DNA of 64,000 nucleotides, from positions 68,107,013 through 68,171,012 of the forward strand of contig CM037784.1 in NCBI GenBank assembly GCA_021229015.1. Reading direction: 5' to 3'. This DNA comes from Solen grandis. Its lineage: Eukaryota > Mollusca > Bivalvia > Adapedonta > Solenidae. The notes beneath the pieces were generated by a model. That model was given only the letters and a program-made list of their open reading frames with translations, was not told the origin of the DNA and did no database searches. Positions 23,691-36,582 of this stretch are shown here, in pieces. The translations under genes and the position numbers were made by a program. Every line of letters begins with the position of its first letter. Within the stretch, counting starts at the first letter, position 1.

Positions 23691-23726
<36 letters not shown>
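23608..23726 (+). repeat. Junction hairpin modules and long T-tract
   Basis: A right half-module (AAAACCTATTGTTCTTCTTCTG), then a complete module with a broken stem, then a T run of more than 30 bases. The next element begins with TCTAACCC. Confidence 0.65.
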
Positions 23727-23728
<2 letters not shown>

Positions 23729-24261
23729 CTAACCCTTTTTTGTGAACGGCATATCACCATGATAGAAAAAAGTCACATGTATGAAATTTTAATCAGTTAT
23801 TACCACCTATTTGAACTTGATCCTAACGTTGAGAAAATTTTCATTTATGTCTTACTTTTCCCGCCAGGGGGCGTTTTGCATGAAATTTATTAATGGCTAA
23901 TAACTCACTTATTTGAGGTCCGATTCAAATGCGGATTTTTGCATTCTGTTCCTTGTTGATAGCCAAATACAATATGATAGGTTTCGAGGTACGTGTCGCT
24001 GAAAGTATTTGAGCTACAGAAGGTTGAAAGTTCGAACCTCGAAAAAAACTGTGCAAATGAGGGTAGGTCTACGAAAAACCTATCCATTTTTCTTAGAGAT
24101 CAGATAGAAGAATTCTGTTTGCTGCAAATGATTTGCAAGACATATACGCACAAAATATATGGGGTGGCGAATTTAAGAAATGTATGGTTTGTCCTCTGCA
24201 AATGGTCAAACTTCACTAAATTTTAGGAAAAGTTAAAGTTTCAAAAACGTGTTTAAGAAAT
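23727..24261 (+). mobile_element. Type II element, 5' portion, cut by gap
   Basis: It starts with TCTAACCCTTTTTTGTGAA, has the CTCF-like site CCGCCAGGGGGCG at 23,861-23,873 and the GACATATACGCACAAAATAT block, and then runs into the gap. Confidence 0.65.
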
Positions 24262-24361
24262 NNNNNNNNNNNNNNNNNNNNNNNNNNNNNNNNNNNNNNN
24301 NNNNNNNNNNNNNNNNNNNNNNNNNNNNNNNNNNNNNNNNNNNNNNNNNNNNNNNNNNNNN
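24262..24361. other. Assembly gap, 100 N
   Basis: Exactly 100 N. It marks the change from satellite-like elements to ordinary intergenic sequence, so the true right edge of the repeat block is not in the assembly. Confidence 0.98.
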
Positions 24362-25069
24362 CATAAACGTTACACTCCTGTAAACGTAAATGAACATTTT
24401 GAAAGCGTAAACAAAACCGTATCATACATATCAAATGAAGCAAAGAAACAACAACAATCAAAAAGATATAACGAGTAAAAAAAGAAAGTTTCGTTGTTTA
24501 AATGAAATCGATATTAATTTACACGGATTTGTTATTGTATTATTTTAATAAAACTGGCCCCATGTCACTGACCTCCTGATCTGAATAAATTGACCACAAT
24601 GTCGTGTTGACAGAAACGGGAAAATTGATTTGAAAATAGACATTGTATATTTATTAATATAATTTAAAGTGAGCTGAATACCTTGCATATTTTGATAAGC
24701 ATCCTTTACATGATTTTGAGAAGGCATATTTTAAAAAGAAGATTAACAACTTGAATAAAAAATCTAAACAGTTAGTAGTTGACCATTTCAAAATGGAATT
24801 GTTTGGGTATAAGAAAGCAGTTAAATAGTATACTCGTACTTGTTATATCTGAAGTAAACTGCTATATTTATTACACACGTAAGCTTTTATACAGAGGATT
24901 CCGAAGATAGGCGAATTAACGATAAAGCAGTAAAATAGGAAGATTATTGTACTACATGTTTGATGTAAAATATAAGTTTTTTTCTGTATGTACCAGTACA
25001 GAATTTAGAAAATACTATACATATTGATCTGCGTGAAACAATATACTGTTATATATATATTGGATAATT
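24362..25069. other. Intergenic sequence, no recognised feature
   Basis: AT-rich single-copy-looking DNA. Both strands were checked by reading the longer frames, and no domain, splice-bounded exon or RNA gene was recognised. A short TA run precedes the element that starts at 25,070. Confidence 0.6.
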
Positions 25070-26635
25070 AGCTCACATGAGCAAAGCTCAGGGTGAGCTA
25101 TTGTGATCCCGTGAATGTCCGTCGTCCGTCGTGCGTCGTGTGGCGTCAACAATTTTATGACAATGTTTATGACCAAAATGTCTCGATTGAGTTCGATTAT
25201 GGCTGAGATAGGCCAATTAGGTCAGGAGTTATGCCCCTTTTAACATTAAAATAATGCCAGATTTCACGTTGTTAACACTCTAACATCTTCATCATTTGAG
25301 CAATCAACTTCAAACGTTATGGCAATGCTTATGACTATAATATCTCAATTGAGTTCGATTATGGTTGAGATGGGTCAATTAGGTCAGGAGTTATGCCCCT
25401 TTTAATATTAAAAAAATGCCAGATTTCACGTTGTTTACACTTTAGCATCTTCATCTTTTGAGCAATCATCTTCAAACTTTATGGCAATGCTTATGACCAT
25501 ACTGTCTCAATTGAGTTCGATTATGGCTGTGATGGATCAATTAGGTCAGGAGTTACGCCCCTTTTGATATTAAAAAATGCCAGATTTCATGTTATTTACA
25601 CTCTAGCATCTTCATCTTTTGAGCAATCATATTCAAACTTTATGGCAATGCTTATGACCATAATGTCTCGATTAAGTTCGATTATGGCTGAGATGGGTCA
25701 ATTAGGTCAGGAGTTAGGCCCCTTTTAATATTAAAAAATGCCATATTTCACTTTGTTTACACTCTAGCATCTTCATCTTCTGAGCAATCATCTTCAAACT
25801 TTATGGCAATGCGTATGACCATTACGTCTCGATTGAGTTCAATTATGGCTGAGATGGGTCAATTAGGTTAGGTCAGGTATTATGCCCCTGTTAATATTAA
25901 AAAATGCCAGATTTCATGTTTTTTACACTCTAGCATCTTCATCGTTTGAGCAATCATCTTCAAACTTTATGACAATGCGTATGACCATAATGTCTCGATT
26001 GAGTTTGAATATGGCTGAAATCGGTCAATTAGGTCAGGAGTTAAGCCTTTAATATAAAAAATGCCAAATTTCAGTTTGTTTACACTCTAGCATCTTCATC
26101 TTTTGAGCAATCATCTTCAAACTTTTTGACAATGCTTATGACCATAATGTCTCGCTTGAGTTTGATTAAAGCTGAGATCTGTTGATTAGGTCAGGAGTTA
26201 TGCCCCTTTTAATATAAAAAATGCCAGATTTCACTTTGATTACACTCTAGCATCTTAATTTTTTTAGCAGTCATCTTCAAACTTTATGACATTGTTAATA
26301 ACAATAATGTCTTAATTGAGTTCAATTATGGCTGAGATTGGCCGCTTAGGTAAGGAGTTATGTTCCTTTTAATACAAAAAATGCAAGATTTCACTTTGTT
26401 TACTCTTTACCATCTTCATTTTTTTAAACAATCTTTTTTAAACTTTAAGACAATGTTTATGCCCATAATCTCGCAATCGGGGTCAATTATAACTGATAGT
26501 GACTAGTTAATTTCGGAGTTATGCCCTTTTCACCATAAAAAAGGGAGATTTTACTTTGTTTACACTCTAGCATCTTTATTTCTTAAGCAATCATCTTTCT
26601 AATATGAGCGATCAAAGGCCATCTTGGCCCTCTTG
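25070..26635 (+). mobile_element. HINE/Helentron-like non-autonomous element with ~161-bp internal repeats
   Basis: It starts with AGCTCACATGAGC, followed by a short inverted motif (GCTCAGGGTGAGCTA) and GTCCGTCGTCCGTC. Eight tandem units follow, with the landmark AGGTCAGGAGTTATG at 25,220, 25,382, 25,544, 25,705, 25,871, 26,032, 26,189 and 26,349 (period 157-166 bp). It ends with a degenerate subterminal inverted repeat (ATGAGCGATC), the hairpin GGCCATCTTGGCC and CTCTTG. TAA flanks both ends, but this may not be a true target duplication. The period is similar to the ~160-bp repeats described inside bivalve pearl/BIV160 elements; sequence identity to them cannot be judged here. Confidence 0.75.
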
Positions 26636-28543
26636 TTAATAGGTACTAATAATCTTTGTCAGATAGTAAAGTATGTAGATCAATACATAAACCATGAATA
26701 ATAATTAATTTTACACCTTCCTTTGAATTACATTTGTTCATAAGAATGGTTTTCTTACGAAAATCGATAATCGTGTCCGTAATAATCACGTGTATAAGTA
26801 CTTTGTAAATAAGTATGTACTTATTTGAAAATGATGTCCATATGCATGTGCCTTCTTATGTCTATTAAAATAATCTATAAATTCTAATCGATTTCGAAAG
26901 TAGTGAAATAAATTACAGAGTATTATATTACATTAACTACAAACCTGAATGCAATCAAAGAGGTAAATCTTAGCCCTTACTTTGCTAAATTATTGACGTG
27001 GACTTGTCTTTTCTTTATTTTGGTCTGTGCCATTGAAACTTTTGTTGTTTATGGGAAGGCTTGCTAAACATTCATTGACTAAGCATTGCTAGGGTTAAGT
27101 AGGTCTGTATTTGCTCAAAGCATGGGTATGGCCACTGCAGACACTACTGTTACATAGCTGTTTATGTTCCGTATATGCTTTAAATGTGGCGTAACTTGCT
27201 TTGTTTCAACTTAAATTTATTTCATTCAACAAAGTCGCGATAAACATACGTTTAATATCTTATATCGGGGATAATATTCGAGAAAGAAATGCTTATATCT
27301 GCTGCTTGTAAAGACTTTATTAAAAAGAAATATGCTGAAGAGCGTCTTCAGAGTTTCAAATTACATTTGTTCTGTATTTCGGATTAGCGCATGAATATGT
27401 AAGTATATAATTATAAAAGTATAAGGAATACTTACACAACATTATCGGAAAGAGTAAAGTCAACTCTTTCATGGCAACACGTAACAATTTAGAGTGTTTA
27501 TGTCCAAACTCGCAGACTTCCGCAAAAGAAAACTCAGACACCTTTTCATACATTGCTTCCGCGTTTGGAAATTGTTGGCGTTTCCTCCACATCCGCTGTA
27601 GACAAATCTAAGACAGTCGTGATGTTTCGTTGAGTAAGAATACCACCGAACAGGGCGATCTCATGGTTCACAGTCACCAGCAAGGTGACAAGTGCAAATT
27701 GTTGGCGTTTCCTCCACATTCGCTGTAGACAAATCTTAGACAGTCGTGATGTTTCGTGGAGTAAGAGTACCACCGAACAGGGCGATCTCATGGTTCACAG
27801 TCACCAGCAAGGTGACAAGCGCAAGCCCTTTACAGACGTCCTTAATATGGACGTTATTGCCATAACATTCGCATCCTCTCTATATGAACTTTTCACAGCT
27901 ACCAATTTTGTTGTTGAAATAGAATCTGGAATAGATATAACACAGTTTATATGATGACATATACAGTATACAGGACATGAGTGGTCACTGTTTACTGAAA
28001 ATATTAAAGGAGATGGCTAAAAAAATTATAGAAAAAGGTTCCGTCAAGTTTCTTATTATTTACATCAACAATGTATATTTCTTAAGTAAAGAATCAGTCA
28101 AATTCATACTCTAGAGTATATATATAACTCTATATATAACAGAGTATCAAGCGTAGTAATGATAACATAACATTTCCAGACTCGTGAGACGTGGGCATTC
28201 AAGCATGCAATGGACTGACGCTTGCGCATAGCGGAGAATCAGCAATATTAAGGAGAAAAAGGTGATAAATAAGTCCGCTACAATTAGTTCGAATATACGT
28301 ATGCAAAACCTGGGGATACCTTCCACCATGATAATAATAAAGTGACAGCCTGTTGTTATTTTGATATATAGATGATTTAAAAGATCTCAGAGAATTAGGA
28401 TTTTGCATTTCGGGTGACAACGTGTTCCATGATCTTATTTTTGATGAAAGAAACAAATTATGATATAATGATGTTCTTGACCGAATACATGTAGTTTGTA
28501 TTTTGTTAGGTTTCTTTTTATAGGTTATATCGGAAATTTTGAT
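26636..28543. other. Intergenic sequence with one small tandem duplication
   Basis: No recognised coding sequence. Apart from the 127-bp duplication at 27,569 this is ordinary AT-rich DNA. The overlapping ORFs at 27,356-27,954 read through the duplication in different frames and are not convincing genes. Confidence 0.55.
27569..27822. repeat. 127-bp tandem duplication
   Basis: Two copies (27,569-27,695 and 27,696-27,822), each starting with AAATTGTTGGCGTTTCCTCC, differ at only a few positions. The GC content is higher than the flanks. Since 127 is not a multiple of three, a reading frame would shift between copies, so the unit is probably not coding. Confidence 0.8.
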
Positions 28544-28820
28544 CTACTATGTTTGTTGTTGTTGTTGTATTGGGGTTTACCGTCGCTGCGATAGTATTTC
28601 AATCATATAGCGACGTCCAGCTAATTACAGGTGGAGGAAGACCCCGAGTACACAGAGGTACCCGGGTAGAACCACCGACCTACCGCAAGCCAGCTGGAAG
28701 GCTTCCTCACATGAAAAATCCGAAGTCCCTACCGGGATTCGAATCCACAGCGGTGAGGGGCTGAGAGATTTGTAGTCCACGACTGTAACCGCTCGGCCAC
28801 GGCGGCCCCCTACTATGTTT
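28544..28820 (-). mobile_element. tRNA-derived SINE with target-site duplication
   Basis: Read on the minus strand, the element opens with a tRNA-like head. The A box GTGGCCGAGCGGTTA is at about 28,786-28,800 and the B box GGATTCGAATCCC at about 28,734-28,746, which resemble Leu/Ser-type tRNAs. A tRNA-unrelated body follows, ending in a conserved GACGTCGCTATATGA tail domain and a (TTG/CAA)n tail. CTACTATGTTT flanks both sides (28,544-28,554 and 28,810-28,820), so the body is 28,555-28,809. The head is not a functional tRNA gene because it lacks a proper acceptor stem. Confidence 0.85.
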
Positions 28821-29084
28821 GGAACCTTATTCGAGAAATATTCTGGAGTTAAATTGTTTTTGTTTTTTTCATTTATACAACATACTCAATTTGTGTTTTC
28901 TTCTCCTGCTTTCTAAATATTCCAACATCACCTCATTATAAAGATCACATATTGATACAAGTTTAGTGGTGCCTGGATCAATTCTCGATGCTTCGTGCTG
29001 AAATTATTTCTGTCTTTCCTTATCATTTTGGTACCAATTGTCTTTTTAGAACATCGGAATACTTCAAATAGGTCGAATAAAGCA

Positions 29085-31190
29085 ATCTAAGATTTCGTCC
29101 ATAAATTCGCCTCTGCCCTAATATATTTTATCGTCAAGCTGGCCAGTTTCCGAACGGTTAACGGATATTTCCATTTGGCTTCTCTACATCCCAGTTAGAC
29201 GTGTTGTTTCGACCTTTCAAAGATTTCATCTAAATGTTAACCTACTGTCTCAGCAATAGTAGTAATTATGTTTAAAGAGTTTCATTGTGACACCACAATA
29301 TTTTCTGGTTTCATTTCATTTAGCTTTGTTTCACATCTTTCAATTGCTTCGTTTTTGTAACAGATATTTCATTTGAATGTTTAACTTCTGTCCCAGCGGA
29401 TATCATGTTATAAGATGTTCATAGATGTTCACTGTAACAATTTATTGGCTAGATCATTATGACTACCCTCAAGATCTTTGAAATGAAGAAAGACTAACGG
29501 ATCCGACACTAAAACCCCCTATAATTATTTAATGATTTTATCATTTTAAGCATTTTCAATCTCTTTGGACCCAATTTCCACAAATCAATTTATATCACGT
29601 TGGCAAATGCTAATTACCCATCCTTGTCCCGTGCCATCTGGTATCACGTACTATATAATAAAATAAAGGATTATTGTCTGTTAATAAAAACACAGCTTTG
29701 AAGATTTCATGTGGAATTTCCTATGAATATATTCCAAACATAATGGAAGTATGATCAACTAAACATTGTAAAATAAAAGAAATCAAATAAAGCATGACGA
29801 TCACGCTAAAGAAACTTCATAAATGTGTACGTTGAAAAATCAGTAACATGCACTAAGGTGATTTGAAAGGTATTATTAAGTCCCAGAAGCACAATGAGGA
29901 AGAGTAGTAAAATTTGCAATCACATGTAGAAATAATGGCATAAACAGCTTTATAGGAGTTATCTCCCTTTTATGTTTGTTTTCCTTGTGCAGGTAGATAC
30001 CTTATAGGCATAGGTAGGTACTTTATGAAACATTCGGCTTCTCACATTTTTTTTTTAAATTAAGAATAATGGCGGAAGTACTGTTCATTATAGAAAAGAA
30101 ATGTTATGTAGTCACTTGTAGTTATTTCGATATTCCTAAATTACAACTGTAATTTCATTAAAATCAAATATTGTGCTTTATCATCATGCCAGCGTTGTCT
30201 TAGGAATTCTTTAAAGAGCATGTAAACACGAGGTTTTAACAATGTAATCATGTTTTATATGGTTATCTAAATGTATATTATTATTCACCAAAGCAGAATT
30301 TCTGTATTATTGGCACAAATACATAGCTTTTGGAAATGAGGTAGTTTTTAGAAGTGAATTAACTTTCTTCCCTTTGCTATGCCATTCAACTTGTTTTATC
30401 ATTGGAATGCCACTTTCATTCATTAATTAATGTCACTAGCACAAAATATTCTATCACCAAAAACACAAACAGCAACAACAACGACAGTAAAAAAGACACC
30501 AATTTCTACAACAATAGTTATTGTTGAATGAATCTTACATTTAGTAAATTTTCAATGACTGAATTCGTTTCCAATATGAGTCTGGGCCCCTAAGATGAAT
30601 TGAATGCTATTTGTGTGGCTCTGATCCTACATTTTGCAGATATCTACCTATTATATTAACCCTTTTAATGGTTGTGTCTGGTATTTACTTAAATGTGCGT
30701 AAAGAAGGGTCTAGTTGATAATCTTAAATTGATTATAGAATCAACTTAGTTCAGTGCATCGAGCTTTTAAAAAGCATTTTTCCTCGAATAGGCTTTCTTT
30801 GCCATTTGGACTGGATAAAATTAATAAATAAATTGTGCGACATCCAGAGTTACAAAGAAAAAAATCGGAAATATACGTTTGCGAAACTCTCAAGATATTT
30901 ACATGTCGGTTTGTTTGTGGGTCTGCTTTTTTATTGTTAGTAATTATTATAAGGCATGTTATTAAATCATAATAAGTCATCTACTTACATCAGCAGAACA
31001 GAATCTAGGAAAATGCCCATTCAGTTGAAGCATGTACGAGCAGTTAATATGATTTTTTTCGATTTCAGAATGGCCACAATAAACACAATTGCAACCTTTT
31101 TAGCATAAATATAGTTTAAACAGTATTTATTTCAATATTATACATTCATAAATGAACAAAACATCAGATAGAAAGGTTTTGGATTAGTGA
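29085..31190 (+). repeat. Segmental duplication A, copy 1
   Basis: Matches 37,312-40,533 in the same orientation, with substitutions and small indels throughout. It contains no recognised gene. It lacks both the poly(A) insert and the HINE-like element present in copy 2, so it shows the empty sites. Its right edge (GGATTAGTGA) joins duplication B directly. Confidence 0.85.
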
Positions 31191-34100
31191 AGTACATTTT
31201 GCTTTATGAAGGAAACGGGATGATAAACATGAACAGAAAAAGGAGGAAATATGTGGACAGAAAACCAATTGATTCACGAGAGAATATGGTAATATGCTGT
31301 TTTTTTTATCTAGTTTTCGGATAGTTGTGGCAATTTTATATCAGTGAAATTAAATCTTATCTTATTGTTTTATTTTTACCAAGTTTTATTCGTCAAACAT
31401 AAGAAATAGGAAAACTGCAGGAAGGTGAAATTCTGAAACAGACAAAAGTAATCATTTGGATCTCAAATTGATAGGCGTCAAATGGAAAAACCACAAGGTT
31501 ATTTGGAAAGTATTTTGGTATGTGTACTTGCTATTTGATTTACGAATTAATTTGTGATAACAGAAAATTAAAGATAGCCATTGCTCATAATGATATATGT
31601 ACTTATGCAGCACTCGTTTTAAAAATAAATATCGTTAGTAAAAGTCAGGTGTTTGATGACTTTTTTTTAACCGTTGATGTTCACGATGTTATTATCTTAA
31701 TTCAAAGGGAAATCACTCTGGACCAACGTCGCGTATACCATAGTGATTATCAATCCATGTGGGTACATGTATATGGATTATATCGAGTCCATTAAAATCA
31801 ATCTCGAATTTTGGGAGGTTGGGCGATTTTTGTTTTGTTTATTTTTTTTTTCATGAGCTGGGACAATTCCATTGCATAAAGTGTGCAGAATTTTTGTTAG
31901 TCAACAAAGAATGTATACCGGAAATAGATTTTGCGTGGTCACACATTGGGAAACCACAGTGCGGTTACATTTTTATTATTATTTATAATGAATTATTCAA
32001 ATTGACATATATACTGATATCCTAACTCATCCAAGTACGAATAGCGTGCTTTTCGAGAAATACATGTTTGTTTCACATTTTGATAAGTCTATAGCAAACA
32101 ATCAGAGAATGAACAGGTAACGGTAACTGCGGAAGTACATTACCAAATCAAACGCCCATTATGGCCGTAGTCTAGTTGACTCTGACTCGCTAAAACGTAA
32201 GGTTTGCATCTGTAGTACAGATTGCAGGTTTCTGAATACTGTTTTCATACTATAACATGCCGAAGGTGGCGTTGAGATTTGTATGTATGTACTTGCTTTC
32301 GACTTTGTTAATCTTTGACAACGAATTCTGACTCAAATACTGACCTTGGACAGAATTGAACACAGCTGTTCCCCCTAGAAAAAATAAGTTTCCGTACATT
32401 GAACTGAGAGTGCATATACATTGTTACATAACCTGTTAGAGGTTGTTTTATCTTCGTGTAACCTAATACCAGTACTGCGCCTTCCTTCACTTCCTCCACC
32501 ATCCCCAGTCAATCATCTTGGTTCATACAGTCTTGCATTCGGTTAACTCAAATAGTCTAGTCTAGTCATTCAGTCTTGATTAGTCCTTAAATTCAATTAT
32601 TTACTTGTAAAAGCCCTTTATTCCATCTTGCTTTCGTTTTGGGTCCAACTTTTTAATGATGTCAGCAATGTTTCAAACGCAAGTGAAATGATTCAAAATA
32701 GATATGCTTGTATCAAATTTGACATTAATATTATTCTTCTCCATATAAATTCGCAAGTTAGAACAATCTATAGAAAACTTTAACCATGTAGTACAGTAAA
32801 TGTCTTTTCCTTATTCCTTATTTCTGTTTGCCCAATTGCATCTCACTGAATCTGTAATGTTTTCTATCAATGAAAATTTTGTAATGATGAAATTACCAAT
32901 TTCATTTTAAAATTCACAATCACAAATTCCCTTGCACTACTGACAAATCTAGAAGAATTGCTTCAGAAAAAATGACAAGTATATGTTATTTCTTGAGTGA
33001 TACTCAATCGCAGTATTTCGACACTGTTTTTCGTATTTCCAAAACAATAAGTTCTAGAGAATAAAAATCATATTTTTATGATTCCCATAATCTTTTAAAG
33101 AAATCAAGATGACGAAAAGTTTTTCCAGCTTTTGATTTGTAGTAAAATAAAATAAGTGAAAAAAATAATTGTGCAATAAATGATGCAAACCTAGTTTCTT
33201 CATATAACCGAAAATTTTAAAATTAATAAAATTAATACGTTTAAAAATCTTAAATGTTTTTTATGAAAGGAAATACAAGGTTTGATATATGTCAATACTA
33301 TTTCTTATTTTGTCTCCGAGTGTCATCACCTTTAAGGCAGATTAACCTTAATGGGCTCGGCAAATGTCGGCAAAGATCGCCCAACTTCCGATATTCTTCG
33401 TCATAATACGCCCTGATTAGAAATGCGATATTTTTTACATTAAGAAATTATGTTCGTGGTATCTTATATAATTGTTAATCAAATGTTACAATTTTGATTG
33501 GTGTTCATCTTTTTAAATGCAGAAATACCGTTCCTTTTGGTGACTTATTTTTTGAATTCCCCTAGACCTGTCAAATTTCATAATTGTGATTTTTTTTTTT
33601 GGGGGGGGGGGTATTTCGAAAATGTTCTCCTTAAAATGGCAAATTTAAAAAAGCATAGGGTATAAAACTCTTTATTGAATGCTTTGACTTTAAATTCTTA
33701 AAAACAAGTAACAAATAACATGGAAATGAAATGCTTTATTAGGAAAATAAATCTAGCGTTCTTTATTTGTTTATGTACAGTACGAAAAGGTGAATTTTGT
33801 CTCTGGGGAAATTTCATTTATAAAAGGTGGGGGTTTTCTTCGAAAATAATATCATTATCTGTTCATTATTTCACTTAACAATTTAACATTATTCATGTGA
33901 TGGAAAAAAGACACTTTATAGGATAACTATAATTATTATTTCATGTTTGTGCTCACATTATACCTGAAAACAACTTAGGAAACAGTCAATACTTGATATT
34001 GTTTTTTACTGATCTTTTAAAATAGGGAGTCAGGTAATACATACTGTTATTTCTTGATATGTTTATAATTAACCTATATAAAATTGTGCATTTTTATGTT

Positions 34101-36024
34101 TGATATAGTATAGGAATAGTTTTTGAACATTTTTTTCTGAGAAATTTGTATAAAAATTTAGTACTTTACCAGGAATTGTAGTGTTGCTATTTTATAAATG
34201 AGTATCAAAACTGTAATATGATGATTTTCTACATGTTTATATATACATTTTATCAAGTTTTCTCTATGTTTTTAATATGTTTTCCATTTGATATACGCCT
34301 TAGATATATGATAAATCAATTCATGAGACGATTTTTATAGCAGTTCTTATTCGTATACCCCAAACAATATGTGAAAGCATTTCAAAACAGGGTTGAATGG
34401 ACTGAAAATCATTATGATTTTAGAATCTTTGGTTATATATTTCTTATATCGCAAAATTGTTTTCTTTGAATGTATAGAATAAAGAGAACACATAAAAAAA
34501 TCAAAATTCATGCATAAGAGTTAAACTAACTTAACAGAAAAAATTATATGGTTATTATACAAATATTGAAATCTCCTATTCCAGGTGGGATACTAAAACA
34601 GAGAGAGAAAGAAACGAAAAATTGGTTAAGCCCTGTACTTACAATGAGATTTTTAATGAGTTGTTTTGTTTTTCTCAAATGCTCGATAGTTTAAAATCAG
34701 TTCAGGTACTTTATGTTTTTAATTTATTTTGTATTCCTATTTAATTTTTAATGTTATAGGGAAAATAACATGGGAATTAAATCAAATTCAGTGAAATTAC
34801 ATTATATATACATGTATATAAAATGTAATAAATCCAAAGCCACATGTACTATCCGCGAAAGTATTCATAAATATCACTCGGAATTATGTATTCCATTCTT
34901 GCAGGTTAATTTAAACGTTCTTCTTTGCATTTGAGATTTTTTTTATTGTGTTTCCTTTTTAAATGAACATTTCTCGACAGATCCTTTCTTTCTAAACATT
35001 GATTTATTCAGGTCTTTGTCATTCAAATAATATTTAATTAAAATGTAGCAGATCTATTTGCATACAAAGCATCTATTTCAATTGTGACGGGTTCACTTAA
35101 ACACGACTTTAAATATTTCCTACCGTTCTATTATTGTTTTAATATTCAAAAGATGATAAATTATCAATTCACAATAGCGAAGTTGAACATTGTGTGTGGT
35201 ATGCTTCTTTTTGTTGTGCACACTATCTGGGTTCCAAATGACCAGATTCTGATAATAAAATAGAGGAAATTTGTTTCATGTTTTGTAATAAAAACCTTCC
35301 TTTCTTTTATCAGTTAACAAACACACTCTGTTCACTTGTTTTATACTACGAAATAAAATGATTCTAGACAATAAACGATAGGTTGAACAATTTTTAGACC
35401 TATTCATTGACGCGTTAAAATTTGCAATTTGTTTCTTTTTCATATTTTTCTTTTCTTTCTATTTGTCATACAATATGAAATAGTCACATTTGCTTCCAGA
35501 TATTGTCGGTTTGAATCTTCTCTTGTGTCGTGTTTTATACAAGTTGGAAAAGAACATATGTGCTCTTCCACACTTTATTCCATTTCGTTCATAAGTTTCA
35601 CTTAACTATATTTCCCATGTCTATCACTGTCTTCAATTTGACCTCTATGTATTTTTGCAATTGTATGATATACAATTCTCACCAAAAGCTACAGTTTTCT
35701 AAGAAATACTTTTCGTGCACATGATCCACTTTATCTGTGAATTTCAAACAAAATTGTATTTCCTGTCTAAACTCTTGCAGGCAACTTTATTCAGCTTCAA
35801 AAAGGAATTTTTGTTTTTCACAAATGAAATCCTTTTATCTTCAGCTGATCAGAAGGATTGGAATTCGAAGAACATTTAATTGCATTTATATATTAAACTA
35901 GAGTAAATGTTGTTTTTTTACAAAGAAACCTTCTTACCGGTAGCAGATGTGTGATTCCATCTACTTAGCTTTTTGCCTGAATATGTCACTTCCAATTCTC
36001 AGCGGTTGCAATTCGTTATCTTCC
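31191..36024 (+). repeat. Segmental duplication B, copy 1
   Basis: Matches the reverse complement of 44,692-50,360. Anchors include TTCTCGACAGATCC at 34,970 against GGATCTGTCGAGAA at 45,657, and ACCGGTAGCAGATGTG against its complement near 44,770. There is no convincing gene. A minus-strand frame at 32,308-32,502 shares about 40 residues with copy 2 before the two frames diverge. A pure G run sits near 33,600. Confidence 0.85.
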
Positions 36025-36206
36025 TTGAAAAAGAAAAAAATGCAGTAAGAAATTCATTTATATTAATACAAAACAAAAGTATTTTCAATATATGGTTCTA
36101 CTCACATTGACAAATTTGCTTTGGTTTGTATCAGAAGAAGGTCAAAAACAAAATTTTATATATATATATGTATATATGTCAGATACAGCGTATAAAACGA
36201 TTAGTC

Positions 36207-36520
36207 GCTGCAATCTAAAGTTTTATCTTTGTTATCATTTTATCATTCATCTCATGAAATGAACACACCCATTATACCAGTATCAGCAAATAACATTTCA
36301 TTCTAGGTAACTCGTTAACAAACTATATTTGTATCTAATTTCAAAACAGTGTTTGCTTTAATTTAGGAATATGAGAGACAAGACATCAAGATACAATGTA
36401 AGAAGAGTTATTTCTTAGAAATGAAAGAACATGACATGTAATGTATCAATAATGTCTTAATTCATAACGCTATTATGCATTTTGAAATCTTATAATTTTC
36501 ATGTGTGTTATACAGATGCG
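36207..36520 (+). repeat. Segmental duplication C, copy 1
   Basis: Direct repeat of 44,153-44,463 with only a handful of differences over ~305 bp, including a 3-base indel (AAGAAGAG versus AAGAG). It ends within five bases of a TTATACAG acceptor-like sequence. Confidence 0.85.
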
Positions 36521-36582
36521 TAGAAACCGAATAGAAGTTCTTATGGATAAATGTGGGTGCAGAAGGCGGTTGATCAGATGCA
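36516..36582 (+). CDS. Possible short Cys-rich exon
   Basis: A 67-bp segment lies between an acceptor-like TGTGTTATACAG and a strong donor CA|GTAAGT. It starts with ATG and would encode about 22 residues (MRRNRIEVLMDKCGCRRRLI, then RC). No family is recognised and no partner exon was found. The duplicate at 44,459 has the acceptor but diverges straight after it. This is a weak call resting only on splice-site-like flanks. Confidence 0.2.

Noticed and set aside
1..24261. Many short ORFs on both strands, including Lys- or Phe-rich ones at 11,146-11,529 and 23,506-23,893
   Set aside because: They recur once per repeat unit, run through poly-A/T tracts and have no domain; they are shadows of the repeats.
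27546..27954. Overlapping ORFs across the 127-bp duplication as a gene
   Set aside because: The unit length breaks frame between copies, and neither frame is recognisable.
28733..28805. tRNA gene (Leu/Ser-like)
   Set aside because: A and B boxes are present, but the acceptor and anticodon stems do not form, and the segment is the head of a SINE with its own target duplication.
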